Shown one piece after another: positions 19,301 through 26,055 of a stretch of DNA of 64,000 nt. Under the pieces are notes generated by a model, which saw nothing but the letters and a program-made list of their open reading frames with translations, had not been told where the DNA came from and made no database searches. How positions within the stretch are numbered: the first letter of the stretch is position 1; every line of letters begins with the position of its first letter. Source of the stretch: Actinomycetes bacterium (lineage in GTDB: Bacteria; Actinomycetota; Acidimicrobiia; Acidimicrobiales; Acidimicrobiaceae). A program made the translations under genes and the position numbers. The stretch lies in the NCBI GenBank assembly GCA_021819725.1, contig JAKAQR010000011.1, positions 1 to 64,000 on the forward strand, read 5' to 3'.

Positions 19301-19697
19301 GATTCGCCTCGCTTAGCGTGTCAACCAGATCCACCAGACGGCACTGCGCGCCATTGAGCCGATATTGGGTGTCACCGGCGCGAGTGATTGCGCGGCCCAT
19401 CGCGATCTCAGCCATCGGCAACGCTACCTGATGGTCCCCATTGTCAAATTCGATGGTGACCTCAGCACGTCCCAGCGGCTGGCGACCATCACCACCGGCG
19501 TAGATCAGCTCCTCCATCTTTGCTAGCCGCAACAATCGTGGGCTCTGCGCTCCAAGAACCCACGCCAATGCATCAACAACATTGGACTTGCCAGAACCAT
19601 TCGGCCCCACAATCGCAGTCACCCCTGCATCAAACTCGATCGTGACCGAGTCAGCAAAGGATTTAAAACCCATCATCTTGAGTCGCTGTAGCCTCAC
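16329..19697 (-). CDS. smc: Chromosome segregation ATPase SMC
   Basis: 1122 residues, a normal SMC length. It forms a dimer that compacts and separates sister chromosomes with ScpA/ScpB. Walker A is AIVGPNGSGKSNVVDALAWV near the N-terminus. Long coiled coils flank a hinge at about residues 470-630. The C-terminal head has the signature LLSGGERSLVSLAFLFAVL and Walker B VPFVVLDEVEAALDD. The GTG at 19695-19697 is preferred: it follows GGAGG by 5 bases and gives VRLQRLKMMGFKSFAD, the typical SMC start. It shares one base with the mutM stop (TAGTG). Confidence 0.97.
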   Translation of the reverse strand: MRLQRLKMMGFKSFADSVTIEFDAGVTAIVGPNGSGKSNVVDALAWVLGAQSPRLLRLAKMEELIYAGGDGRQPLGRAEVTIEFDNGDHQVALPMAEIAMGRAITRAGDTQYRLNGAQCRLVDLVDTLSEANLGKTQHVIISQGEIESLANAKGDELRGVLEDAAQVTTLRRRLNQSQRHVESVTQSLHEVSVKERELRRRIKPLRAQVSLYEQRAELTKRRDAVALWVLRRRLEDYREQAQQAEEALAKVTTRLSELQEPQGDAQERPSMLEPLLLRLRATRQEAADLRGEVLAAMSPLTELEARIVRSDAELTMMSDEIGRIEASKREVIRRIDELEQEGEALQAQRVKLGVERHQFDDEAPTRPVELEAQVADLRGRRSHLLAEQRRRSAEEQRRRAEEESRQQRWARASARFDAIEAERREREAELAKVALVRQDLASGLDPQRLELAKAREELTEASGRERELQGQLRALESQVNSLVKLAGSDAATSLGQTLVPRDGLAQAVAGVLGELSDAHVYDTIDELLAALDAGQKDSFVGYVPVSDGSDDASIFLEQAPSWLGPRFHGVRLVESVLAHLRQGDYEGTMVDRSGTIYREGLLRVGASQRAVAQLQLATHQRELAELTQESQAMVAQVSTTRSRVKTLQESLAAAEAQVDTLARREAQIASRLASLASEAGTLAVELEFLQASPQVAEEEFLDVDAELAQIDAQLGAATEQLEERRQATQEYEKKRGELERRDVSIRLKAADLAAQSKAASERLMEFEARETALQQRVERVGRHQVAPLVRVRSLLSQLGSLADQLHEQGNLLRPLEDRVTTARAEEEREYALVKERQAARALERENLANQRLHYATEESRLRSRLLTEEEAAQRATGMPLAHIRQAVLPEGIAPTVAEAMLVELEGQITQVGQVNPLAALELAELEEELERFRVETTDVREAHEQAQRAFVLLEGEMSARIGAMIAEVTVEFDRLMERLFRGGSGAVLLDDPGAPLTSPISLDIKIPAKRVRRLGLLSGGERSLVSLAFLFAVLKVRPVPFVVLDEVEAALDDKNLSAFATLIEDVSRDCQVIVVTHQRRTMEVAAVLIGISMSPRGSSTVVRHVLTDAPQDYIEGEFPDVG

Positions 19698-20533
19698 TAC
19701 AACCTCCGTTGGCACTTTGGGCAAAAATGCGAATACCTGCCTTGATATCGCAGACGTTCGATCACGGCGTAGCACAAGAGACAGCGCCGCTGCTGGCGCT
19801 GATAGACAAGAAGCGAGGGATAGTAGCGACCCACCCCCTCAAGGTTGCGATAGCTACGATCCATGAAGGTCGATCCCTCAGCGTCAATCGCCTCCTCGAA
19901 CACCTGGTGAATCGCGCTGATCAACGACCACAATCGGTCGTCCCCCATCGGGGCGCAACGCTCTTCAGGGTGGATGCCCACTCGGTAGAGCACCTCGTCT
20001 GCGTACATATTGCCAAGTCCCGCCATCACCTTCTGGTCCATGATAAAGGTCTTCACCGCGCGTTGGGTGTGGTGGAAGCGATCTGTGACGTATTGGGCCA
20101 CCCGATGGGGATCCTCGAGCAGATCGATTCCCAGCCCATTCAGCTCCGGAGCATACGGCCACTGTGGGAGCCACTCTTGAACCAGGAACACCTCACCAAA
20201 GGTTCTCGGGTCGACAAGAGCGAGCGTACGCCCACTCGCGAGCGTCAGCGCAAACTGGGTGTGGTGCCCTAGCTCACCGTCACAGGCGAGGCGCAGGTAA
20301 CCCGACATGCCCAAATGAACCACGAGGGCGGATCCATTCTCCAGACAGATTGCGAGAAACTTTCCCGCTCGGTCGACTCGTGTCACCCGCTCGGGGGGCA
20401 TCCGCGCTAGGCTCATCGCGTCCCCACGACGTAGGACCCTTGGTCCGAGGAGTGCAACCGTCTCGGCCACATCACCGACTATCCTGGCCGCGAGCTGGCG
20501 CCGGATAGTCTCGACCTCGGGCAGTTCAGGCAC
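19697..20533 (-). CDS. mutM: Formamidopyrimidine-DNA glycosylase
   Basis: 278 residues. Removes 8-oxoguanine and ring-opened purines from DNA and cuts at the abasic site. Start is the GTG at 20531-20533, giving (M)PELPEVETIRRQL with the catalytic N-terminal Pro and Glu. The frame is open further upstream inside rnc, but MutM must begin at this Pro. Also present: the helix-two-turn-helix loop VMAGLGNMYADEVLYRVGI and a C-terminal zinc finger with Cys pairs in CLLC and CPKC. Overlaps the rnc stop by 8 bases. Confidence 0.95.
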   Translation of the reverse strand: MPELPEVETIRRQLAARIVGDVAETVALLGPRVLRRGDAMSLARMPPERVTRVDRAGKFLAICLENGSALVVHLGMSGYLRLACDGELGHHTQFALTLASGRTLALVDPRTFGEVFLVQEWLPQWPYAPELNGLGIDLLEDPHRVAQYVTDRFHHTQRAVKTFIMDQKVMAGLGNMYADEVLYRVGIHPEERCAPMGDDRLWSLISAIHQVFEEAIDAEGSTFMDRSYRNLEGVGRYYPSLLVYQRQQRRCLLCYAVIERLRYQGRYSHFCPKCQRRL

Positions 20534-21296
20534 CGGGTGGTGACCCCTTTGCCTCATGGGATTGTACGCTCGCGGCCTCCGCCGCCTCCTCATCGACGCC
20601 TGCGCGAACGAAAGAGCCAACCACCTCCAGCTGCTCGAGCGCCGCTCGACAGGCAGCCTGTTCGGCCTCCTTGCGGGAGTGGCCGACCCCTTCGAAACTC
20701 CCCAGATCTGGGACAGATAGACGTACACGAAAGAGACGCTCGTGGTCTGGGCCACTCCAGTCAACGTCATAGTGCGGCGCGCTCCGTCGAAGTTGAGCCA
20801 GTAGTTCATGGAGATGCGACTTATAGTCGCCCAGAATCTCATCATCGCTGGCTAGAGCGACCAACGGTTCAAGAAGAGCTCCAACAAAACGACGCGCACT
20901 ATCGAGTCCCTTGACCTCATAGACCGCCCCGACGATGGCCTCAAGGGCGTTCGAGAGGGCGTTGGCGCTCTTGGCATCCGTCTGACCGACGACTAAGAGT
21001 TCTCCAAGACCTAGCTCCTTGGCGCGCTCCCCAAGGGCGACCCGACTCACGAGTGCGGCTCGAAGTTTTGTCAACCTTCCCTCGGTGGCCACGGGGAAAC
21101 GATGATAGAGCTGATCGGTGACCACCAGCTCTAAGACTGCATCGCCGAGCAACTCAAGTCGTTCATTCGAATCGAGCGTGTCGCTCGCTCCGGATCGGTG
21201 GGTGAGTGCCTGGGCAAAGAGCGGATGATCGACAAAATCAGCCGGTAACAGCGAAAGAATCCTCGCTTGAGGACCCCGAGCACGCCGGTCGGTCAA
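20526..21296 (-). CDS. rnc: Ribonuclease III
   Basis: 256 residues. Cuts double-stranded RNA in rRNA and mRNA maturation. The nuclease signature NERLELLGDAVLELVV gives E45, E48 and D52. The second active-site element reads SNALEAIVGAVYEVKGLDSA, with E119 kept but N116 where Escherichia coli has catalytic D114. The dsRNA-binding domain runs from about 155 to 225 (DYKSHLHELLAQLRRSAPHY to HSRKEAEQAACRAALEQL). The C-terminal tail is acidic. Start is TTG at 21294-21296, three bases after the acpP stop; no better start is in frame. Confidence 0.93.
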   Translation of the reverse strand: MTDRRARGPQARILSLLPADFVDHPLFAQALTHRSGASDTLDSNERLELLGDAVLELVVTDQLYHRFPVATEGRLTKLRAALVSRVALGERAKELGLGELLVVGQTDAKSANALSNALEAIVGAVYEVKGLDSARRFVGALLEPLVALASDDEILGDYKSHLHELLAQLRRSAPHYDVDWSGPDHERLFRVRLSVPDLGSFEGVGHSRKEAEQAACRAALEQLEVVGSFVRAGVDEEAAEAASVQSHEAKGSPPGA

Positions 21297-21298
21297 CG

Positions 21299-21577
21299 TT
21301 ACTGGCTTACTCCGAGTACCTGGACAACATAGTCGACCGCATCACGCATGGTTCGAAGATCCTCAAGATCATCGTCCTCGATGCGGAACTGATGTTCCCC
21401 TTTGGAGAACTCACCCTCAATCGCTTCGACTAGCTCAATCAAAGCGAGCGAGTCGGCATCGAGATCATCGACAAAAGACGAACCCTCGCTGATACGATCC
21501 TCATTGATCTCCAGTATCTCCGCTAGTTGATGACGAATGATTTGGAAAATATCTTCCCTCGTTGGCGGATTATTCAC
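21299..21577 (-). CDS. acpP: Acyl carrier protein
   Basis: 92-94 residues. Carries growing acyl chains on a phosphopantetheine arm. The attachment Ser lies in FVDDLDADSLALIELVEAIE, and the protein is acidic as expected. The C-terminal part is slightly longer than in E. coli. GTG at 21575-21577 with GGGGAG 6 bases upstream is chosen; another GTG two codons earlier is possible. Overlaps the 3' end of plsX and precedes rnc, giving plsX-acpP-rnc as in many bacteria. Confidence 0.93.
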   Translation of the reverse strand: MNNPPTREDIFQIIRHQLAEILEINEDRISEGSSFVDDLDADSLALIELVEAIEGEFSKGEHQFRIEDDDLEDLRTMRDAVDYVVQVLGVSQ

Positions 21578-22553
21578 CTGCACTCCCCTCTAATCTTCGA
21601 ATCGTCCCGACCACATCGGCCTGGGCGAGTTGACGTGCGTTACGGATACCACTGGCGACAGCACGGGCGTTGGAGGCGCCGTGACCGATCAAGAATAATC
21701 CATTCACCCCTAGCAATGCCGCAGCTCCCGTGTCATCAGGAGTCATCTGATTCCAAAGGGGCAACAACTTGGGCAGTGCGAGATCGAGCACGCCGTCATC
21801 GCCCAAGGAGAGCGCAGCCAGGATCGCTTGGGCGAAGAGGTGCGCAGCACCCTCTAACGACTTCAGCACAATATTTCCAGTAAATCCATCGGTGACGACG
21901 ACATCGACCCGGTCACTCATGATATCCCGGCCCTCGACGTTACCCAGGAAGTTAATCGATGGTTCATCGACAAGGAGCTTATAGGTCTCCTTCACTAACG
22001 CGTTCCCCTTCCCTGGCTCCTCACCGATGGAGAGCAGTCCGACACGGGGTCGATCGATATTGAGGCGAGCTGCACAGAACACCGAACCCATGACCGCGAA
22101 TTGATGGAGCCAGGCCGGTGTAACCTCGGTGTTTGCGCCAGCATCCAACATAATCGTGGAGGTAGTTCCTGGCACCGGGAGCTCGACCGTAATCGCTGGG
22201 CGGGCTACTCCGCGAATGCGGCCAACCTTGACGAGGGCGGTTGCCATTGCAGCCCCCGAGTTACCAAAGGTAATCAAGGCACTCACTTGTTGCTCCTTGA
22301 GCAGAGTCGCACCAACCACCATGGAAGCATCTCGCTTGCGCCGAGGTGCAGTAGCCGGGTCATCGCTCATGAGGATCTCCTCGCTAGCGTGGACCACACG
22401 CACACGAGCATCCCCTGCCAACGGGTGGCATGCCTCTTCAGTTCCGACGACGACGATCTCGCCACCAGTGGAGTCAAGCGCCTCAAGGACACCCTCAACG
22501 ATCACTGCTGGGCCGCTATCGCCCCCCATGAGGTCGACGGCAACAGGATTCAC
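21570..22553 (-). CDS. plsX: Phosphate acyltransferase PlsX
   Basis: 327 residues. Converts acyl-ACP to acyl-phosphate at the membrane for phospholipid synthesis. Recognised from PVAVDLMGGDSGPAVIVEG, KRDASMVVGATLLKEQQVSA, LITFGNSGAAMATALVKVGR, VDVVVTDGFTGNIVLKSLEG and the end GASNARAVASGIRNARQL. GTG start lies 4 bases after the rpmF stop. Operon rpmF-plsX-acpP is conserved, linking ribosome and membrane lipid synthesis. Confidence 0.96.
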   Translation of the reverse strand: MNPVAVDLMGGDSGPAVIVEGVLEALDSTGGEIVVVGTEEACHPLAGDARVRVVHASEEILMSDDPATAPRRKRDASMVVGATLLKEQQVSALITFGNSGAAMATALVKVGRIRGVARPAITVELPVPGTTSTIMLDAGANTEVTPAWLHQFAVMGSVFCAARLNIDRPRVGLLSIGEEPGKGNALVKETYKLLVDEPSINFLGNVEGRDIMSDRVDVVVTDGFTGNIVLKSLEGAAHLFAQAILAALSLGDDGVLDLALPKLLPLWNQMTPDDTGAAALLGVNGLFLIGHGASNARAVASGIRNARQLAQADVVGTIRRLEGSAGE

Positions 22554-22557
22554 GTGG

Positions 22558-22740
22558 TTACGCTTCTACCTCGAGCGCCTGGCGGCCCTTATAGTAACCA
22601 CAGCTTGGGCAGACGTAGTGCGGTCGCTTAGGACTCGAGCAGGTTGGGCAAAGGCTGGCAGCTGGCGCCATCAGCTTCCACGAGGAAGCTCTACGACTCC
22701 TCGTCTTTGCCTTCGACGTAGATCGCTTAGGAACCGCCAT
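22558..22740 (-). CDS. rpmF: 50S ribosomal protein L32
   Basis: 60 residues beginning MAVPKRSTSKAKTRSRRASS, the standard L32 start, with a zinc ribbon CPTC and CPSC separated by about ten residues and a short acidic end. ATG at 22738-22740 has AGGAG about 9 bases upstream; a GTG two codons earlier is less likely. The intact Cys ribbon marks the zinc-containing (C+) form. Confidence 0.95.
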   Translation of the reverse strand: MAVPKRSTSKAKTRSRRASSWKLMAPAASLCPTCSSPKRPHYVCPSCGYYKGRQALEVEA

Positions 22741-22982
22741 GACCACTCACTCCTCTGTTGCTCTGATATGCACCGCCTGGGCAATTTCGCCCAATTGCGC
22801 GTACCCTCCGGAATTCAAATTGACCAAGTAACTCTAATCGCTCTGACTACGAACCATGTCAGCGACCCGGTCAACTGCGACGCGAGCGATCAGCGCCGTA
22901 TCACCTCATCCGACCCACCTGCGCGCTGCGCACGAACAAAGCATCCTGACACTCTCGGCATCCATCAGAACGTCGCGCTCGA

Positions 22983-23474
22983 CTAGAGCTGGTCGAGTGC
23001 AGCCCAGCGTGGGTCACCACTATCGCCAGAGCATCCACAGGGCCCCTCGTTCAGATCAGCTCCACAGAACTGGCACAGGCCCTTGCAATCGTCTCGACAG
23101 AGTGGGACCGGCGGCAAACCTAGTACACAGAGATCGCTCACCGCAGCCCGGAGATCAAGGGTCTCTCCTCGAAAGCCGTAGTGTTCTTCAGCATCATCAC
23201 CCTCTACAAAGAGTTCTCGCGACTGACCAACCACCTCGCCAGTCACCCCTCCAAGACAGCGTACGCACTCTCCCACATATCTCGTATGGACCTCGAGGGA
23301 GACGAAGACGCCCTCTCCCACCGCCTCAGCGCGTCCATCGACGCGAATCAACGCATCATCGGGGATCCGTGATGAGGTAACAAAGAGATCGGGAATGCTT
23401 CCTTGCAGTACGAAATCGTAGACACGCTCACTGCCCTTGAGCAGATTCGAAACCGAGATCTCAAAATCATGCAC
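22983..23474 (-). CDS. YceD-like DUF177 protein
   Basis: About 163 residues. DUF177/YceD proteins lie beside rpmF in most bacteria and are linked to 23S rRNA or L32 metabolism. Seen: VHDFEISVSNLLKGSERVYD at the start, a first CxxC (YVGECVRCLGG), a second set CKGLCQFCGADLNEGPCGC, and the terminal DPRWAALDQL typical of the family. GTG at 23472-23474 is chosen because GAGGAG lies 5 bases before it; the longer frame to 23675 lies inside the upstream gene. Overlaps that gene by 8 bases. A 242-base spacer precedes rpmF. Confidence 0.88.
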   Translation of the reverse strand: MHDFEISVSNLLKGSERVYDFVLQGSIPDLFVTSSRIPDDALIRVDGRAEAVGEGVFVSLEVHTRYVGECVRCLGGVTGEVVGQSRELFVEGDDAEEHYGFRGETLDLRAAVSDLCVLGLPPVPLCRDDCKGLCQFCGADLNEGPCGCSGDSGDPRWAALDQL

Positions 23475-24051
23475 CGTTCTCCTCGCCTCCCTCGCGCTTG
23501 TCGGGAGCAGATCCCGACTCAACAGGTTGGAAAAAATCACCAGCCGACTCGGACTCTGTGACCCTAGACTCGGTGGCCCTGGGTTCTGAGCTGTCCGCGA
23601 GTCGTTGCCGTCCACGTCGCGTCTGGTCCAAGAGGTCCGAGAGCACGATCTCAAAATTGGCCAGACGACGATCAATGTAGTCCTCAGTCTGGCGCTTCAG
23701 ATGATTTGCCTGTTCACTTGCTTGTGTACGAATACTGTGCGCTCCGGCCTGCGCGGCCTGAATGAGCTCACTCTGTTCAATCATCGCCTCCGCTCGCCGA
23801 CGTGCCTCGGCCAAGAGCTGCTCGGCCTCAAGCCTCGTTCTCTCCAGCACTTGGGTCCGCTCCGCAAGAACCTCGCGAGCCTCGGCGACCTCCCGAGGGG
23901 ATGCATCGAGGCAACGATCGATGAGCTCAAGTGCCTGATCACGGGGGATCATGACCGACGCCGAAAGTGGCACCCCTTTCCCATCGGCCACCATTGCTCG
24001 TAGCTTCCGGAGCAGCTCAGTTATCGACTCTGGCTCGGCTGCTGCGGTCAC
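23467..24051 (-). CDS. Coiled-coil protein (DivIVA/ATP synthase B-like) of the coaD-rpmF cluster
   Basis: 194 residues, Glu/Ala/Arg-rich with heptad-like coiled coil from about 45 to 150 (VAEAREVLAERTQVLERTRL, AEQLLAEARRRAEAMIEQ). No signal peptide or membrane segment. Actinobacteria commonly have such a protein between coaD and the YceD gene; it is often labelled cell division initiation protein or ATP synthase F0 subunit B, but it is not a true AtpF. A disordered acidic tail follows. GTG start overlaps the coaD stop by 4 bases (GTGA). Confidence 0.8.
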   Translation of the reverse strand: MTAAAEPESITELLRKLRAMVADGKGVPLSASVMIPRDQALELIDRCLDASPREVAEAREVLAERTQVLERTRLEAEQLLAEARRRAEAMIEQSELIQAAQAGAHSIRTQASEQANHLKRQTEDYIDRRLANFEIVLSDLLDQTRRGRQRLADSSEPRATESRVTESESAGDFFQPVESGSAPDKREGGEENGA

Positions 24052-24530
24052 GATCGTTGGTTCCGTTCGCGAAGAGCTGCATCAACCGGCTTTGGCACCA
24101 AGGACGCAACATTACCCCCATAGGCCGCCACCTCCCTGATCAGTTTCGATGAGAGGTACGAATACTCTGAGGAGGTTGGCACAAACAAGGTGTCGATGCC
24201 GGAGAGTTCCCGGTTCATCTGGGCCATCTGGAGCTCGATCTCGAAATCTGAGACGGCCCGCAATCCTCGGACAATCACCGTTGCTTCGACTTCCCGAGCA
24301 AGATTGACGACTAACGATGCCAGTGCAACAACGGTAACGTTCTCCATGCCCTCAACAGCGAGTCGCACGAGCTCCATCCGTTCTTCAAGCGAAAAAAGAG
24401 GACCCGCCTTCTGGGGGTTGCGCATCGCGGCCACCACCACCTCATCAAAGAGTCGGCTGGCCCGTTCGACGACCTCAAGATGACCGTTGTGGAAAGGGTC
24501 AAAGGACCCAGGAAACAGCGCGCGCCTCAT
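24048..24530 (-). CDS. coaD: Phosphopantetheine adenylyltransferase
   Basis: 160 residues. Adenylates 4'-phosphopantetheine, the fourth step of coenzyme A synthesis. Nucleotidyltransferase motif is ALFPGSFDPFHNGHLEVVER; also RGLRAVSDFEIELQMAQMNR and the ISSxLIR-like YSYLSSKLIREVAAYGG. Length is typical. ATG start overlaps the stop of the small upstream ORF by 4 bases. Confidence 0.97.
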   Translation of the reverse strand: MRRALFPGSFDPFHNGHLEVVERASRLFDEVVVAAMRNPQKAGPLFSLEERMELVRLAVEGMENVTVVALASLVVNLAREVEATVIVRGLRAVSDFEIELQMAQMNRELSGIDTLFVPTSSEYSYLSSKLIREVAAYGGNVASLVPKPVDAALRERNQRS

Positions 24531-24844
24531 GACGACGTCACCACCCTCTCTTCTCTACGTAGATTCTTAGCTGCTACCAAATTCAAAGGTCGCGCCCCGT
24601 TCTGAGCTTGCTCCCCGTTATGAGTTCGAGCGGGTTTATCGACAAATAGCTTGCCACTGGCTTGTCGCCCGGTCACGCTTTGCAAGACCTTCCCTGGGAT
24701 CCAGGTAGCTTGAACCATCGTCACTTGCACCATCGTCACTTGCACGCCCCAGCCATGCACCTCTGCATCACGAGCACTCTGGCCAGCCCCGCACCCCGTC
24801 ATTTTGTCCCCTTTGCGACTCGCGCACAACCATCCTGCGATCAT
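24527..24844 (-). CDS. Small unknown ORF wedged between rsmD and coaD
   Basis: 105 codons. Its ATG overlaps the rsmD stop by 4 bases and its stop overlaps the coaD start by 4 bases, which is exactly how real genes of this operon join. The protein itself is not family-like: basic and low in hydrophobic residues, with an internal repeat (VQVTMVQVTMVQ) encoded by a 15-base tandem duplication at 24714-24743. It may be a lineage-specific gene or drifted non-coding DNA kept in frame for translational coupling. No function is suggested. Confidence 0.4.
   Translation of the reverse strand: MIAGWLCASRKGDKMTGCGAGQSARDAEVHGWGVQVTMVQVTMVQATWIPGKVLQSVTGRQASGKLFVDKPARTHNGEQAQNGARPLNLVAAKNLRREERVVTSS
24714..24743. 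repeat. 15-bp tandem duplication
   Basis: Two exact adjacent copies of accatcgtcacttgc, at 24714-24728 and 24729-24743. The length is a multiple of three, so the frame of the small ORF is kept. Confidence 0.9.
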
Positions 24845-25392
24845 CGGACCTCTTGCCCCTCATGCTCAACTGGCTCAAAGAGCCCCAGACGCGTGTCTCC
24901 GTAGCGACGCCACCAACACACCCTCCAACGTGGACCAAGCGTCACCTCGCTAGTAGACTCTACCACTACGAACCGAGCAGATGGCAACCTCCGGCCAAGC
25001 TCTTCAAACCCTGTGTAACGATAGGGTGGATCGAGGAAAACGATCGTAAACTCATCGTCGCGCAGACGATCGAGGCACCCGAGGGCCTCCACCGCATGCC
25101 ATCGCATTCGATCAGTGATGCCCAGAACAAGCGCTTGTTTACGTACCTGGTCTGCCAGACTGGCATTGCAGTCGTTATAGACGACCGAGGAGGCACCCCG
25201 CGAGATGGCCTCAAAGCCAACGGCCCCTGATCCTCCGAAAAGGTCAAGCCAGCTCGTCCCCTCGAGGGCCATCATGCTCTCGAGGATGGAAAACAGTGCT
25301 TCTCGCAAGCGCTCCGTCGTTGGACGAACCCCCGCGGGAACACGCAGCTTCAATCTTCGCCCGCCTAGGGTACCTGCGACAATCCTCACCAC
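24841..25392 (-). CDS. rsmD: 16S rRNA (guanine966-N2)-methyltransferase
   Basis: About 183 residues. Methylates G966 of 16S rRNA. Seen: RIVAGTLGGRRLKLRVPAGV, RPTTERLREALFSIL, the SAM-binding WLDLFGGSGAVGFEAISRGA and catalytic FLDPPYRYTG. The tandem GTG at 25387-25392 follows AGAGGTGAT closely and gives the usual VRIVAG start; a GTG at 25407 is also in frame. rsmD-coaD is a widespread pair. Confidence 0.93.
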   Translation of the reverse strand: MVRIVAGTLGGRRLKLRVPAGVRPTTERLREALFSILESMMALEGTSWLDLFGGSGAVGFEAISRGASSVVYNDCNASLADQVRKQALVLGITDRMRWHAVEALGCLDRLRDDEFTIVFLDPPYRYTGFEELGRRLPSARFVVVESTSEVTLGPRWRVCWWRRYGDTRLGLFEPVEHEGQEVR

Positions 25393-25407
25393 ACCATCAC
25401 CTCTCAC

Positions 25408-25660
25408 CTCTATCGACCATAGCCACCCACACGTGAGGGCAGCCAGGATCGACGCATCGCATCGCTTCGACGGCGATCATGATCACTTCGGTGTCGAACC
25501 CACCGCCAACACCGACCATTGTGATCGATGCCCTCCTGCACCGACGTGCTAGCACCAAACCCCACCCGACCTAGGCGCTCTGACCGAAGTGACACCACGC
25601 CATCTAAGGGGTTAATACCGTGCATTGATTCTTCAAGAAATGTCCTTCACCATACTTATT
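25408..25660. other. Non-coding DNA between rsmD and the IS607-type relics
   Basis: About 250 bases with no convincing gene. A short stretch near 25470-25500 has several GATC-type small palindromes. No tRNA was recognised. The right end runs into the inverted repeat at 25645-25669. Confidence 0.4.
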
Positions 25661-25669
25661 ATGGTGAAG
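25645..25669. repeat. Perfect 10-bp inverted repeat around the start of the first IS607-type relic
   Basis: CTTCACCATA, a 5-base spacer, then TATGGTGAAG. The right arm includes the ATG (25661) of the recombinase-like relic. It could be an operator bound by its own helix-turn-helix protein, or a hairpin covering the start codon. Confidence 0.75.
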
Positions 25670-25860
25670 ATGTTAACCATCCGTGAGACCGCACAAGCTC
25701 TTGGGGTAGCAATGCAGACGCTGCGATCACGAGGGGCTGTTGAAGCCCGCTGAAATCACCACCTGTGGTCACCGACGTTACGATCTTACTACAATCCAGG
25801 CTATGAGGTTTCGACCGGTTGGTCAACCAGACCGCAAACAGTTGCCCATGCGCGAGCAGC
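25661..25860 (+). pseudogene. Frameshifted IS607/MerR-type recombinase N-terminus
   Basis: From the ATG at 25661 the frame reads MVKMLTIRETAQALGVAMQT then LRS, a MerR-like helix-turn-helix, and stops at 25753. The continuation is in another frame from about 25730: EGLLKPAEITTCGHRRYDLT and TIQAM. Together they match the DNA-binding domain of IS607-family serine recombinases (TnpA), in which this region precedes the YARVSS catalytic motif. The bases coding for the usual RRW turn are missing, consistent with a small deletion that shifted the frame. Similarity fades after about 25850, and no catalytic domain or tnpB follows. Confidence 0.7.
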
Positions 25861-25888
25861 CCCCTAGGTCTCAGCCCCTAGGTCTCAG
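25861..25888. repeat. 14-bp tandem duplication
   Basis: Two exact adjacent copies of cccctaggtctcag between the two recombinase relics; the first three bases of the second relic's stop region fall inside it. Confidence 0.9.
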
Positions 25889-26009
25889 TATCAGCGTGTG
25901 TGCAGCAGTCGGTTGGGGTGCAGTTCACCTGCGCACTCCACCGTCTCACAGTCTCGGCACTACGACCGATCCTTTTGGCGAACTCCCCCGCGCTAAAGGT
26001 TTCGGCCAT
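25878..26009 (-). pseudogene. Truncated IS607-type recombinase N-terminus, opposite orientation
   Basis: Reading leftward from ATG at 26007-26009: MAETFSAGEFAKRIGRSAET then VRRWSAQ, a typical IS607 TnpA start (helix-turn-helix with the RRW turn). After about 27 residues the sequence becomes Cys/Thr-rich and unrelated, and it ends at a TAG at 25878-25880. It therefore keeps only the first helix-turn-helix and is a different copy from the plus-strand relic, since the two differ in sequence. It lies 47 bases from the end of recG. Confidence 0.65.
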
Positions 26010-26055
26010 CGAGTATGCGTATAACAGGTCTTGGTCGATAACCTGTCTTCAGTTA

